This document shows positions 1 to 8,966 of a stretch of 9,471 nt of DNA, one piece after another. How positions within the stretch are numbered: position 1 is the first letter of the stretch; the number at the start of each line of letters is the position of its first letter. The translations under genes and the position numbers were made by a program. This DNA is from Chloroflexota bacterium. Its GTDB lineage: Bacteria; Chloroflexota; Ktedonobacteria; Ktedonobacterales; Ktedonobacteraceae. The DNA lies in contig VBJK01000156.1 in NCBI GenBank assembly GCA_005879655.1, forward strand, positions 1 to 9,471, written 5' to 3'. Under the pieces are notes generated by a model. The model was not told the origin of the DNA. It searched no databases and saw only the letters and a list, made by a program, of their open reading frames with translations.

Positions 1-477
1 AACAAACAAAGTATGTCCATCCAAGTAACTGAGAAACAAATTCCCATAAAGACGTCATTTGAAAAATCAGTTCTCAAAGCCCACGAAGGCCACCTACAGT
101 CCCGATGATAGAATCATTTGTCGGTTCGATGAAGAGGGATTGGACTAGCCTCGACACCCAGGCTGGATGACTAAGCCGCCCCGCAGGGGCTGTCGTCAGA
201 CAGCCTGGGAACTCCAGGTTCAATTTTTGAATTGAGATTTTTAAATCGCGTTTTTCCACAATTTTGACCCCACCATCTTATTCTACACACCAAGCGCAGA
301 TGTTTGACATCAACAGCACATCAGAGCGACGAAAATTGACCGAGATCTGAATTCACGTCGGCTATGGTCGCGCTTAAGCTGAAATTGCAGGCGATTTTAA
401 TCTAGACTGACAGGCCAGCCACCTCCAACCCTCATCATCGCTTTTCGCTTCTTTTTGTCCTACTATCAGATTGCGCT
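1..477. other. Upstream non-coding region of the first gene
   Basis: No convincing gene was found here. The open frames are short and lack fungal coding character. The stretch is AT-rich at its left end, has an inverted-repeat cluster at 157-209, and ends in a pyrimidine-rich tract at about 421-475, just before the ATG at 478. Such CT-rich tracts are common immediately upstream of fungal start codons, so this end is probably the core promoter and 5' leader of the 478-2544 gene. No clear TATA box was identified. Confidence 0.5.
157..209. repeat. Nested inverted repeats (two alternative hairpins)
   Basis: CCCAGGCTG at 157-165 is the exact reverse complement of CAGCCTGGG at 201-209. Inside it, GGCTGTC (188-194) pairs perfectly with GACAGCC (199-205) across a 4-nt loop. 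The two hairpins share 201-205, so they are mutually exclusive. The segment also holds GACTAAGC at 169-176, which matches the reverse complement of part of the repeat array near 9373-9380. Function is unknown; it could be a remnant of a transposon end or a pol III-type sequence. Confidence 0.5.
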
Positions 478-2544
478 ATGTCTGCAGCAAAATCTACTGG
501 AAAGTTCAAAGCCCTTACAGGGAAGAGGAAGTCTATTACCGACAATGGCCCCAACAAGCGTCAGAAAGGGGACACACCTGACGCGATCCCAAACATCATC
601 ACTACCCCGTCGCGTCCTAAAAATGGGGCGGGTACCGTACCGCGCAAAAATCTCCTTCTCAAGCTTAACGGTCCCATTCCCAAGGTCCCTGAAAACGCGT
701 ATATCAATCCCAACGCCTGGAAACTCTTTGGACAAGTCAAAGTACATTCTGCTCCTGTTACAGCTAATGGCATTAGTCTTTCCAGGATTTTTATTATGCA
801 ACGCGCGTTTTCTGGCTTAGTTATTCCGCGTGGGATCGTCTGGGTACAAGGGATAATGCCAACAAGTTGTTGGAGAAGTTGGGTAAGGAATTCAATCAAA
901 ATTGGACAGGGGAGAACAGCGACCCGAGGTATATCCAGCTCTTCACACGTGTATGGGACGTTATTTACGACCACTTCGTCCAAACCATCAAGCGTCATGC
1001 GGACGCATACCTAAAATCTCCCGCCGGAATCAAATTTGATGAACATTATATCAAGGAGAAGAAGAAGAAACACGCGACTGTGGAATTGAATTCTGCCACA
1101 TTGCGCAACTTTGAGGGCGCGAAGGGAATTGAGTGGGGTGCTGTCGAGATCTGTGAATTTTGGTCTCCTATCTGTCAAGTAGCTGAAGCTGGCGAACTTG
1201 AAACTTCAGTAAATCTTTCAACAATCAATCATGCTAACCTAGATTGACGGTCATACAGGCAATGTGCAATGGCCATCCTTTGACATTGATATCCTTCGCA
1301 ACGACCAGCAGGCAAGCTGGTTCCAAAGGCTTTCGGAAGTCGCAACCACCCTCGTCTGTCAGTGGATTCTTATCATCTGGCAGATGAAACTTCCTGGTCC
1401 TTCAATGGAAGCGAATGACGGGACCCTTCGCTCCTTGCTCCTCTATGTTCCTACTCCCGTCATCCGTGGAAATGAATATCGTCCTTTCGAAATCGAAGAT
1501 ATGTCGCTTGACGACTGGGCCGGCGCATTCAAAAGCATCGATGATGATCCCAATTCCGCCATCCCTTCCCTTCGCATGACGCAACTCTGGGAGATTGTGG
1601 ACGCTATGGAAGGACAAGTCGAAGACAGACCATCGCTGGCGGAAAACAATGTCGCGCAGGCTCTCCAGGCATCGCAGTCTGTCGATAGAGCGTCCTCAGA
1701 ACGTCTTCAAACAGCGATCGAGACTTTCCCTTCTTCCCCATTGCTTGCCAGTGCGGGCGGGGAGAATGCTACAATAACCAAAGGCCCCTTGAACATTAAT
1801 CTTGATTTCGGGTCGGCACCTATGTACACTCCTACGCTCTCCCCTACGGAACTTGCTCTTGTCTTGGGGAATACAACGACTAAAGTCGCTATTGTACTCG
1901 CGCTGGCGAAAGAGGAGATTCGTGCGTGGGATTTGATGGCTGCGGAATGCGCAGAGAGGGTGGCTCAGTGGACCGCGGAAACGCATGCGCTCGAACGTCA
2001 ATACACGCTGCTCCAGCAATGCCACAACACTAGCTTCAGCTTCCACCAAAACACGATGGAGCCACTCGTCAACAAAGCGGATCACTTACAAACAACAATC
2101 GACGCCGCGAAGCAAAATAAGAGTGTCGCCCGGTTCCTCGACCGCAAAATAAAGTGGGGAACTCCTACCCCAATATCCCCCATCGCACCATCTTCGTTCC
2201 ATAGCGCGGCCGCATCGGCGAACAAACTTCCATTTCCCAGTCCAGTCAATAGTTCTCAACCGCCTAACTGTGAGCAACATTTCAGGAATCCCTCACCCCC
2301 GGTCTCTGGATTCCAACTACAGAGTATAATTGACAATGCCAGACGGGAGCCAGTCATGCGCAGCGTAATCAATCCGACACAGTTTCTCCAAGCGCCGGTC
2401 TCCATGAAGATAAAGGACGATTCACCCAAGGAACAGGATGATGAGATGAAAGATGTTCAGGAGAAAGATAATGATGATGAAGAATTTGATGATGAAGAAT
2501 TTGATGATGAAGATGATGGTATGGGTGGTGAGGAACCTGAATAA
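478..2544 (+). CDS. Unrecognised, probably nuclear protein with coiled coil and acidic tail
   Basis: This multi-exon gene encodes about 650 aa; I do not recognise the family. Proposed exons are 478-735, 786-1178 and 1243-2544. Intron 736-785 ends in TTTCCAG with a CTAAT branch site; a donor at 742 (GTACAT) is an in-frame alternative adding two residues. Intron 1179-1242 runs from GTAGCT to CTAACCTAG, has a textbook branch site, and joins ...SPICQ to IDGHTGNV in frame. A further 45-nt in-frame intron at 1339-1383 is possible and would remove the odd hydrophobic run VATTLVCQWILIIWQ. The N-terminus is basic (GKRKSI, PNKRQKGD, nuclear-localisation-like). Residues about 438-509 are Ala/Glu/Gln-rich and likely form a coiled coil. 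A Pro/Ser-rich linker follows, and the last 40 residues are almost all Asp/Glu. Chromatin or nucleic-acid association is a guess from composition only. It converges on the 2871-5439 gene. The gene is confident; its function is unknown. Confidence 0.75.
2473..2517 (+). repeat. 15-bp coding tandem repeat in acidic tail
   Basis: GATGATGAAGAATTT occurs twice back to back (2473-2487 and 2488-2502), followed by a partial third unit GATGATGAAGATGAT. The length is a multiple of three, so copy-number change would lengthen or shorten the DDEEF acidic tail without a frameshift. It lies in the last exon of the 478-2544 gene. Confidence 0.85.
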
Positions 2545-2870
2545 ATGGCTTCCGGATAGATGAAGTGGTGAATGTGGAGTGGTGTGAGTTAGTGATTTTG
2601 GTATTATCGTTAGGTTATTAGTATGATTAGTTATTCGCATTATCTAGTTATGTATACATTGTGGTGACGAGAACTGTTATGGTTTTTGAAGCGAAAAGGA
2701 ATGTATTTTCGGCGGGCCTATAAACTAAATAAAACCAAACAACTATGAAATTTCGGGAGCCTAAAGCCGGGAGGTGATATGTCCCGCCGGCCTAGTCACC
2801 TCATCATCGCAGCCCGGTCACTACACATAATTCTCTAGCGCATGGCGTTCTTCAGCGCTCCATGACAACG
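2545..2870. other. Convergent intergenic region with poly(A)-type signal and inverted repeats
   Basis: This is the 3' flank shared by two convergent genes. AATAAA at 2728-2733 could serve polyadenylation of the + strand gene. CGGCGGG (2710-2716) is inverted to CCCGCCG (2783-2789), and GAGGTGA (2771-2777) is inverted to TCACCTC (2796-2802), with the palindrome GCCGGC between the latter arms. These GC-rich repeats stand out in an otherwise AT-rich spacer. They could be a transcript-end structure or an edge of an inserted element. No gene is evident. Confidence 0.5.
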
Positions 2871-5439
2871 TCAACCCTCATCATCAATGACATCACCCCA
2901 TGCCTCTGGGTCATAAACCTCCCTATCCATATCTTGTGAGTCCGAATCAGTTCCCTCATCAGCGTCATCCTCTTCATCATACCAACCGTCCTTCAATTTA
3001 TCGAGCGGTCCAATGGCTGCCAGTTTCGCCATACCTTTCATGAGAAGATCGGGTGCAGGAGATTGCGTCTCTCCCTCCATGGTATCCTGAGTAATGCCGG
3101 GAAGTATTCCAGATTGGAGAATATTGTCTGCAATGAGCTGGATGTCCCGCCACGAATCCACTTTCGAAGAATGAAAATCGAATATATTAGCATCCGTCTC
3201 ATCCGCAACCTTTCGCCTTGCATCCCACATCAAGGTAATCAAAAGCGACAGTGTGTTCCGTAGATGAGAGTCAGTGGCGGGGGTAACATTGTTGGCGATC
3301 ATCTCTTTTACTTCCCTAACAATATATTCATTAAACTCATCCAGCGCCACGAAGCTATTCTCCTTCCCTGACGTGGTGACTAGGCATGTCTCCATCCAAT
3401 ATCTCCGCAAATCTTCAGACCAGAGTCGCCGCAGACAAACCAATAGACGAAGAGTTTCCGATGCATAGTTGAAACATCCCGAGTCCTGAAACCAGACCGT
3501 GAAAAACGAGATACAGTTGACCGCTCGGCCACTGTCCCCCTGCCGCATCGCTTGGCCGAAAATACGGACAATCAGAGCCTGCTGCACGAATAACAGCATG
3601 TTCTCTAAGTCGAGATTGCGGTCCGCAATGTCCGCTAGTCGCATGTTGGAAACGGCCTCGAAATCCGATAAACCAGATTGCAGGGAACGAAGCGCTTCTG
3701 TAATTTCATCGATGGATTTCGTGTTTATATTCTGCGCCAAGATATCCACCGATTGACAGTTCTGAAACAAGCGATTACATATGATCGCGAGCAGACAGTC
3801 ATCCAAGATCGTTTCGAGAAAGTCCACGCATAGACTATGATCTTTCACAAGTGTTGATCGCAGTTTGTCCCCATCGCGTCTCAACACATTGATTCATCTG
3901 TCGAGTGACCATCTAGCAGATTTGCCTGGCATGAGATGGCTATTGAAAACCAATTTGACTACAGCCACGTGTAGATGGAAGAGTCCGGCCGATGTCTGTA
4001 CATATTTATGACGACTTGTGAGTGCGGCTTCTCCCAGGCGATATTGAGCTTCCCTTTTCTCGTGAGTTACTATCTCCAAGGGAAATATACCGAACATTGC
4101 GCACAGTCATAAAGTCCCCGTGAACCATCAAAAGGTTCTTGATTGCACGTTCATCCGACAAACCAACATCGCTTTGGATATAGTCAAGGATCTTGATGAC
4201 TTCATTGATGACACCTTCATTCTGGTCGTATGTAGGCAATGGAAGGAACTCAGGCAAATCTGCTCGGTTGATTTGAAATAATTCTCGCAAAGGAAATTTG
4301 ATGGAAGAAAATCTTGCTTTGTTCGGTGCTTCAGATCGTTCAAGACAACTTGTAAAGACTTGACTGAGGTGTGAGAGAAAAGCTTCACCCATGTCACATT
4401 CGTCTTGCGGCGACGGGATGACATCGGCTAAGGCGAGGGTCCGTATCGCATTAGAGTTGAAGTCCGCTTGGGTATGCATTTTGTGTTGGCGCGAGGGTGG
4501 TGGGATCAAAACGAAGCCCACCGTGAAATTGAGAAAAAAGTTGCAGTGTAGGATTCGTTGGTCGCGTACCTTATTGTACTTGGTGAGGTTATCGAAAACG
4601 AGCAGGAAAGCCTCATCTCCCTTTCCCAGAGACCGCAGACGACTACGAGCTTCATTGGCTGCGCGCTTCAGGAAATTTCGCAAGGTATTAGAGCTAACGC
4701 ACATATTGACATGATTGACAACAGTTTGGACGCGACGTGGGACTTTCGAAGCAAAAAGGAAAAGTGAAAACATTCCTTGAACGAAATTAGTGTGACGGTT
4801 TCGAAGATTCGCGAGCAGAGAAAACACAATTACAACCACACGTTGTTGTTTGCGGGAAGTGAGGGATTGGTTGTCCTGAAGCTCGGAGTCTGGCGAGGGT
4901 TCGTTTTCTTGAAGTTTGATGCCAGCAAGTGCATGAATCAATCGAAGCAGATTAGGCGCCTGCTTGAGCATCTCTGTATGGATCCCCAGAAAACTGAACT
5001 CAGTGAAATAGTCCAAGTCCCAGTCTTGCAGAGACTTGTTCATAATATCGAGTTTCCGCAACGCTTCAAATTCACTGAGATATATTTTTTCGACCTGCGC
5101 CGGAATATCGAGTCTGTGCTGGCCATTGGTTTCGAGTACATCGCGATCGAAAAGGAGTGCGATCAATCGCTCGTGGCATCCAGCAACACTGAATTCTTGC
5201 AAACGTTCGCGTGTATAATCGTCGACTTCATATTGCTCAGCATCAGCCAGGGCAGCGTCTTGTAGTGACATGAATCCCAGGCGTTGCGCGGTATTGGTGA
5301 TAAAGTGCAGTCGCTCAGAGAGGCAATCTGGGTCGAATTGGCCGTATTGACTTGTTGCGTCTACTGCAAATAGATCGCCAAAGGTATCCGGACAATAGTC
5401 AATGTCTTTCCTACTACTCCGCTGAGAACGGTTTTGCAT
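2871..5439 (-). CDS. DUF6589-type protein, reading frame broken by one TGA
   Basis: Start ATG is at 5439. Exon 1 runs 5439-4091 (449 codons plus 2 nt); intron 4090-4054 is 37 nt, from GTATAT to AAAAG; exon 2 runs 4053-2871. The join gives VRNVRREAQYRLGEAALTS and then GLFHLHVAVVKLVF. The full frame is 843 codons, but codon 503 (3894-3896) is TGA with clear coding sequence on both sides, so translation may end at 502 aa. No GT-AG intron with a suitable phase removes this codon. Motifs in order, matching the Agaricomycete DUF6589 family as I recall it: VVVIVFSLLANLRNRHTNF (about 201-219), VFDNLTKYNKVRDQR (281-295), VHGDFMTVRNVR (439-450), GLFHLHVA (473-480), QGDSGR (621-626), YASETLRLL (646-654), LDEFNEYIVREVK (687-699), then an acidic C-terminus. 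D283 and D442 with later acidic residues could be a catalytic set (inference). Molecular function is not established. It is transcribed divergently from the RecQ gene. Confidence 0.82.
3894..3896 (-). other. In-frame TGA inside DUF6589 coding sequence
   Basis: On the - strand the frame reads SLDR-TGA-INVLRRDGDKLR. The same frame is open for 53 codons back to the splice junction and 341 codons downstream, and carries family-like motifs on both sides. A CGA-to-TGA (CpG deamination) or TGG-to-TGA change would explain it. An unrecognised intron or a sequencing error is possible but less likely. Confidence 0.7.
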
Positions 5440-5662
5440 GTCGGTGCGCTAGGGAGCAGTATATGGTGCGCGGAGTGTTTGTTTTGAGAATAACGCGTGT
5501 ACTTTAAATGAGCGCGCTTAGATAGCCGACCCAATTTGTGTGGGCCAAAAATTAGCCGACGGCCTGTGCACTCAAATTTGCGTGCGCACAAAAGTTCGCC
5601 GACGGCCTGTGCGCCCACCCAATAATTACAATAACAACAACACCGATGCGCTCGCTAGTGTA
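5440..5662. promoter_or_regulatory. Bidirectional promoter between DUF6589 and RecQ genes
   Basis: Only 223 bp separate the two divergent start codons, so both promoters and both leaders must fit here. On the DUF6589 side there are TATA-like stretches (TTTAAA near 5502-5507, CATATAC near 5460-5466 read on the - strand). The RecQ side contains the GCCGAC-based repeats (5525-5612), an A/C-rich leader (5620-5643) and a short upstream ORF. Co-regulation of the two genes follows from the arrangement but is inferred. Confidence 0.6.
5555..5612. repeat. 15-bp direct repeat in the shared promoter
   Basis: GCCGACGGCCTGTGC occurs exactly at 5555-5569 and 5598-5612, 43 bp apart, and each copy is preceded by an A-rich tetramer. 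A shorter related site, GCCGACCCA, lies at 5525-5533. The repeats sit upstream of the RecQ start and could bind a regulator or one of the element-encoded proteins. Confidence 0.75.
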
Positions 5663-5663
5663 A
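5646..5663 (+). promoter_or_regulatory. Five-codon upstream ORF overlapping the RecQ start (TAATG)
   Basis: ATG CGC TCG CTA GTG TAA encodes MRSLV and stops at 5661-5663. The last A of the stop is the first A of the RecQ ATG at 5663. If the transcript starts upstream of 5646, scanning ribosomes meet this ATG first, so helicase synthesis would depend on leaky scanning or reinitiation. It would keep helicase levels low. The transcript start is not known from sequence. Confidence 0.5.
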
Positions 5664-8427
5664 TGCCTGTACCATCTAAATTCGCAGCTTTGTCTTTGAT
5701 CAATTGGGATTATGGAGATGTGGTGGAGTTTACGGCACGCGCCAGAGGAGTGTTGGCTGAGTCTTATAACATTCTCGATATGAGAGCGAGAGATTGGCAA
5801 GCGGCTGCGATTAACAGTATCGTCAATGGATTTGATTTATTCGTGAGAGCCGGTACTGGATGCGGAAAGAGTCTCATATATCTGGCGATGATTGCGGCGA
5901 AGATAGATGGGATTGTTCTTGTTATTGCTCCCTTGAAGAGCTTGATCAATGATCAGGTTTTCCCCAAATAATGTCGGCGACTAATCGAGTGTAGGTTCAG
6001 AAACTACGCGATAAGAATATCCCCGCAGTTGCACTGACCCAGGAAAATCTGAAAGACGATCTGCAAATTTGGCAAAAGGTTGACCACGGCGATTATCGGG
6101 TCGTTTACGCTAGCCCTGAAATACTCCTCAACAAGCGGTCACATTTCTTCACCCATACGATGAAGCATCCTACGCCATTCCGGGACAAGCTAACATTGAT
6201 CGCACTTGATGAGGCACATACAATATGGAGCTACAAGGGCTTCCGCAAGGAATTCAGTGAGGTTCATCAACTTCGTATCGCCTTTCCAAAAGTTCCTTTC
6301 GCCGCATTCTCCGCTACATTCCCTCCCCACATTGTCTCCTATGTTCAACAAACTTTGCGTCTCAAATTGCCAACCAAAATCATCACTTATAATGGAAGGC
6401 GTACGAATATCAACATCCTTGTCGCTGAGCAACCCAGTCGCAAAACATTTGAGCCGCTTCTCGATCTCATTCCAGCAAAAATCAATGCAATCGAAGAGAT
6501 TCCAAAGACATTCGTGTTTGTGGATTCTGTGAAGACTGCTCGACGTATAGCAATAGCACTTCGCCGGAAATTCCGAAAGAAGAGGACTAAGTTCGACATG
6601 TATAAGGTTATCCGTTGCTACTATTCCTGCATTGACGAGCCAACAAAAGATGCAACGCACCGATTTGTCAAAAACGGGGACACCAGAATAGTCATATGCA
6701 CCGATTCACTGTCGTTGGGAGTCGACTTTCCTGACATTGAGAAGGTCATTCAATGGGGAGTTGATGACAAGCTGGATCTTGATACACTGGTTCAACGTAT
6801 TGGAAGGGCGGCACGCAATCAAGAACTGCAAGGAGTGGGTCTCATCTACGCACACATTGATCTTCTGGAACCCGTTTCAAAAGCTGTGGCGAATGCAAAT
6901 GCACCTGAGTCTCCACCTTTACCAACGTCGCAATCATCGACTGTGATAAGTGAGCTCGGTCTTGTAGAGCCCTTTCCATATCAGAAATATCAACAGGAGA
7001 CCGATGGCATCATTCCATGTTATCAAGATCGTGAGCTTCCTGAGTTCATGCTGCCTGTTACACGAGAGACATTGACGCAGGCCGTGGAGTTTACAGACAA
7101 GATGTACAAAAGAGCTGAGAAAATCGAAAACATACTTAAGGAAGCCAGAGCTGAGCAAAACGCACCCAAAAAACAAGTTCCAGGAGTGGTGCGAACACGG
7201 AAGAAGCCGATTGACAAGATCGAACCTGCACTACTGTGGTTTCTTAACACCACTGGGTGCCGACAACGATGTATCCTCCACTATCTGAGATACCGAGACG
7301 TATTCACGGATCATCTACAGAAGTCTTGGTGTTGCGACAACTGTGCGATTCAGAAACAACTTCCGCTTGAGACGACGTCAACCGCAGGCGTGTTCCTGAT
7401 TATGAGCGTGCGGGCGTCACCGCCCGAAAAATCTCGTGAGCCGCTAATAGCCTCTCCACAAGTTACACCAACTCGGCCTGTCGTCGTCAAGCGCATCTCA
7501 TCGACGCTCCGGAAGAGACTCGAAAACTATCGAGCGGAAACATATTCGAAACTCCGAGAACGCGGAGTTCTCCCATCTTTTTTCCCTCTAGATCTTGTAA
7601 TTCCAGACCCTGTACTCAACAAACTTGTTTCCAGAGTAGCGAATGTGCACACAGTCCAATCCATACGGGAAATTTTCGCACGAGCACGTTTTTCGGTTAA
7701 CTCAAGCCTTTTGAGGGACAAAGAGGTTGAGGAGATTTTCAACTTGGTGAATTACACGATTGAGGAACATATTCACATGTTAGGTATACGCACCCTTACT
7801 TTTCAAACACCCTTTTAATGGGCGCTAGAGTCGGAATATGCCCAAAAGCGATCGAAAACACAGATATCCAACCGACAGACCTCTCAGACATCATCGGCTC
7901 CTACGACGAGTGTTGGCGACGGGGACTGTGCAACATCGCAGAGTCTTTCACCGACGACAGCTGGCGTCTCTACAGACGATGTGCGACGAAGCAACACATC
8001 AAACTTGAATCCTTCAACAACCATCAGCCAGTCTCAGGTCACTATCATGGAGATAGCTCTGAAGCCTAAGCAACATTCTGCAAAGGTTGCAGAGGATGTG
8101 GGAAGTGTGGGACCTTCATTGAGCCGAGTCGCCACCACCGAATCGAACTCGTGGAGCGGCAAAAAGACCACCAACAGCTCAGCGCATTCTTCTAAACCCC
8201 GTAATGAAAAGCGGAAAGCGGGAAGACAAATTGCAAACCCAGGAAAAGTCAAGCGACATCGTGAGGCACTTGCCGATGTTACAACAGTAACTCAGCCGAC
8301 AATTGCTCCAAGTCAATACCTTCGAGGCGCAATGGTGGATATTGCAGCGGTCTCAAATGAGTCCAGAGTGCAAGGAAACAGACGTGTTGTGAAGGAGTCA
8401 TGGAGGATACGGGATATGAAAAGTTGA
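5663..8427 (+). CDS. RecQ-like ATP-dependent DNA helicase
   Basis: Superfamily 2 helicase, expected to unwind DNA 3' to 5' in the nucleus. Exons 5663-5956, 5995-7783 and 7829-8427 give 893 aa. Intron 1 (38 nt, GTTTTC to GTGTAG, branch CTAAT) rejoins LKSLINDQ to VQKLRDKN; intron 2 (45 nt, GTATAC to CGCTAG) joins the C-terminal exon in frame. Motifs: Gln of motif 0 (RARDWQ, Q46); Walker A RAGTGCGKS (62-70); motif Ia VIAPLKSLINDQV (87-99); DEAH box (170-173); SAT (204-206); motif IV TFVFVDSVKTA (270-280); motif V VICTDSLSLGVDFPDI (331-346); motif VI VQRIGRAAR (364-372). A RecQ zinc-binding cluster follows: CRQRC (520-524) and CCDNC (544-548). No winged-helix or HRDC domain is evident. Residues 695-893 are Ser/Thr-rich with basic clusters KPRNEKRK (817-824) and KVKRHR (834-839), a likely bipartite nuclear signal. 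I chose the ATG at 5663 because upstream in-frame codons are repeat-derived and lack an ATG. It pairs head-to-head with the DUF6589 gene. Confidence 0.9.
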
Positions 8428-8966
8428 AACGATGTAGTGGTGAGCGATGAGTGAAATAAGTGATGATTTCTTTTGCCATTGATTGATTAATTATATATGT
8501 TGTCGGATAGAGAATTAGCGTATATTTTAAGGTGAGATGATTAATATTGACTGTATGCTGGTATGTAACTCTTACGGCTTATTTACGAAATGTGCTAATT
8601 TCGGCTTAAAATTCACTAAGTCGTCAGCTCGGCTCGGCATTCTGGTAGCAGAAATAGATGGCGTCCGATTTTAATGAGCATGAGATGCTTCATAGCTCTT
8701 TTGGTCGTTTTTTTCTTAAACGGGGAATTCGGGATCAAAGCCGTCTTTTGGTGAAATATCCCGGTGATATCTGCTTAATTTTTAAATCTTCGTTTTTGAG
8801 GACTATTTTTTGTACAATGGATGACCTGGTTGCCTGCGACTGTATACCACTGCGCGCAATACCGACGAGTAAACTCGACTCGCATCAATCATCTGGCTTG
8901 CATTGAACAAACTGTCGATGCAAACGCAAACTTCAGTTATCGAGCAATCGAGCACGGCCTGAGCGA
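8428..8966. other. AT-rich non-coding stretch downstream of the helicase gene
   Basis: This is the 3' flank of the RecQ gene. An AT-rich run at 8479-8500 probably belongs to the 3' untranslated region. An open frame at 8658-8906 (82 codons) begins with ATG but its product is unlike any family I know and it has no supporting context. The CTAAGTCGTC at 8617-8626 resembles the repeat unit at 9323-9383. Nothing else could be supported. Confidence 0.45.

Noticed and set aside
160..235. tRNA- or SINE-like sequence (A-box-like TGGATGACTAAG, B-box-like AGGTTCAA)
   Set aside because: The T-arm stem does not pair (CCAGG is followed by TTTGA) and no acceptor stem was found; it fits neither a functional tRNA nor a clear SINE head.
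74..259. 61-codon open frame on the - strand
   Set aside because: It overlaps the inverted-repeat cluster, has no family-like motif and no supporting context; most likely chance.
455..1014. Continuous read-through of the first exon and overlapping frames at 455-820
   Set aside because: Frame continuity, splice signals and composition favour splicing at 736-785; the other frames are shadows of the exons.
3880..3909. 30-nt in-phase intron (GTCACT to TTGAG) spanning the TGA
   Set aside because: It is too short for a fungal intron and the junction would create a new TGA codon.
3898..3950. 53-nt intron (GTTTTC to GACAG) that would end just before the TGA in the DUF6589 gene
   Set aside because: It shifts the downstream frame away from the 341-codon open region, so it does not rescue the protein.
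5540..5662. N-terminal extension of the helicase using a non-ATG start at 5540
   Set aside because: There is no ATG in this stretch of the frame, it would translate the promoter repeats, and the ATG at 5663 precedes the first helicase-like sequence.
2750..8607. Possible terminal inverted repeat: ATTTCG/AAGCCG at 2750-2769 against CGGCTT/CGAAAT at 8575-8591
   Set aside because: Only two 6-bp matches with different spacing and no target-site duplication; not above chance.
8658..8906. 82-codon ORF
   Set aside because: Low-complexity AT-rich sequence with no recognisable motif; not supported as a gene.
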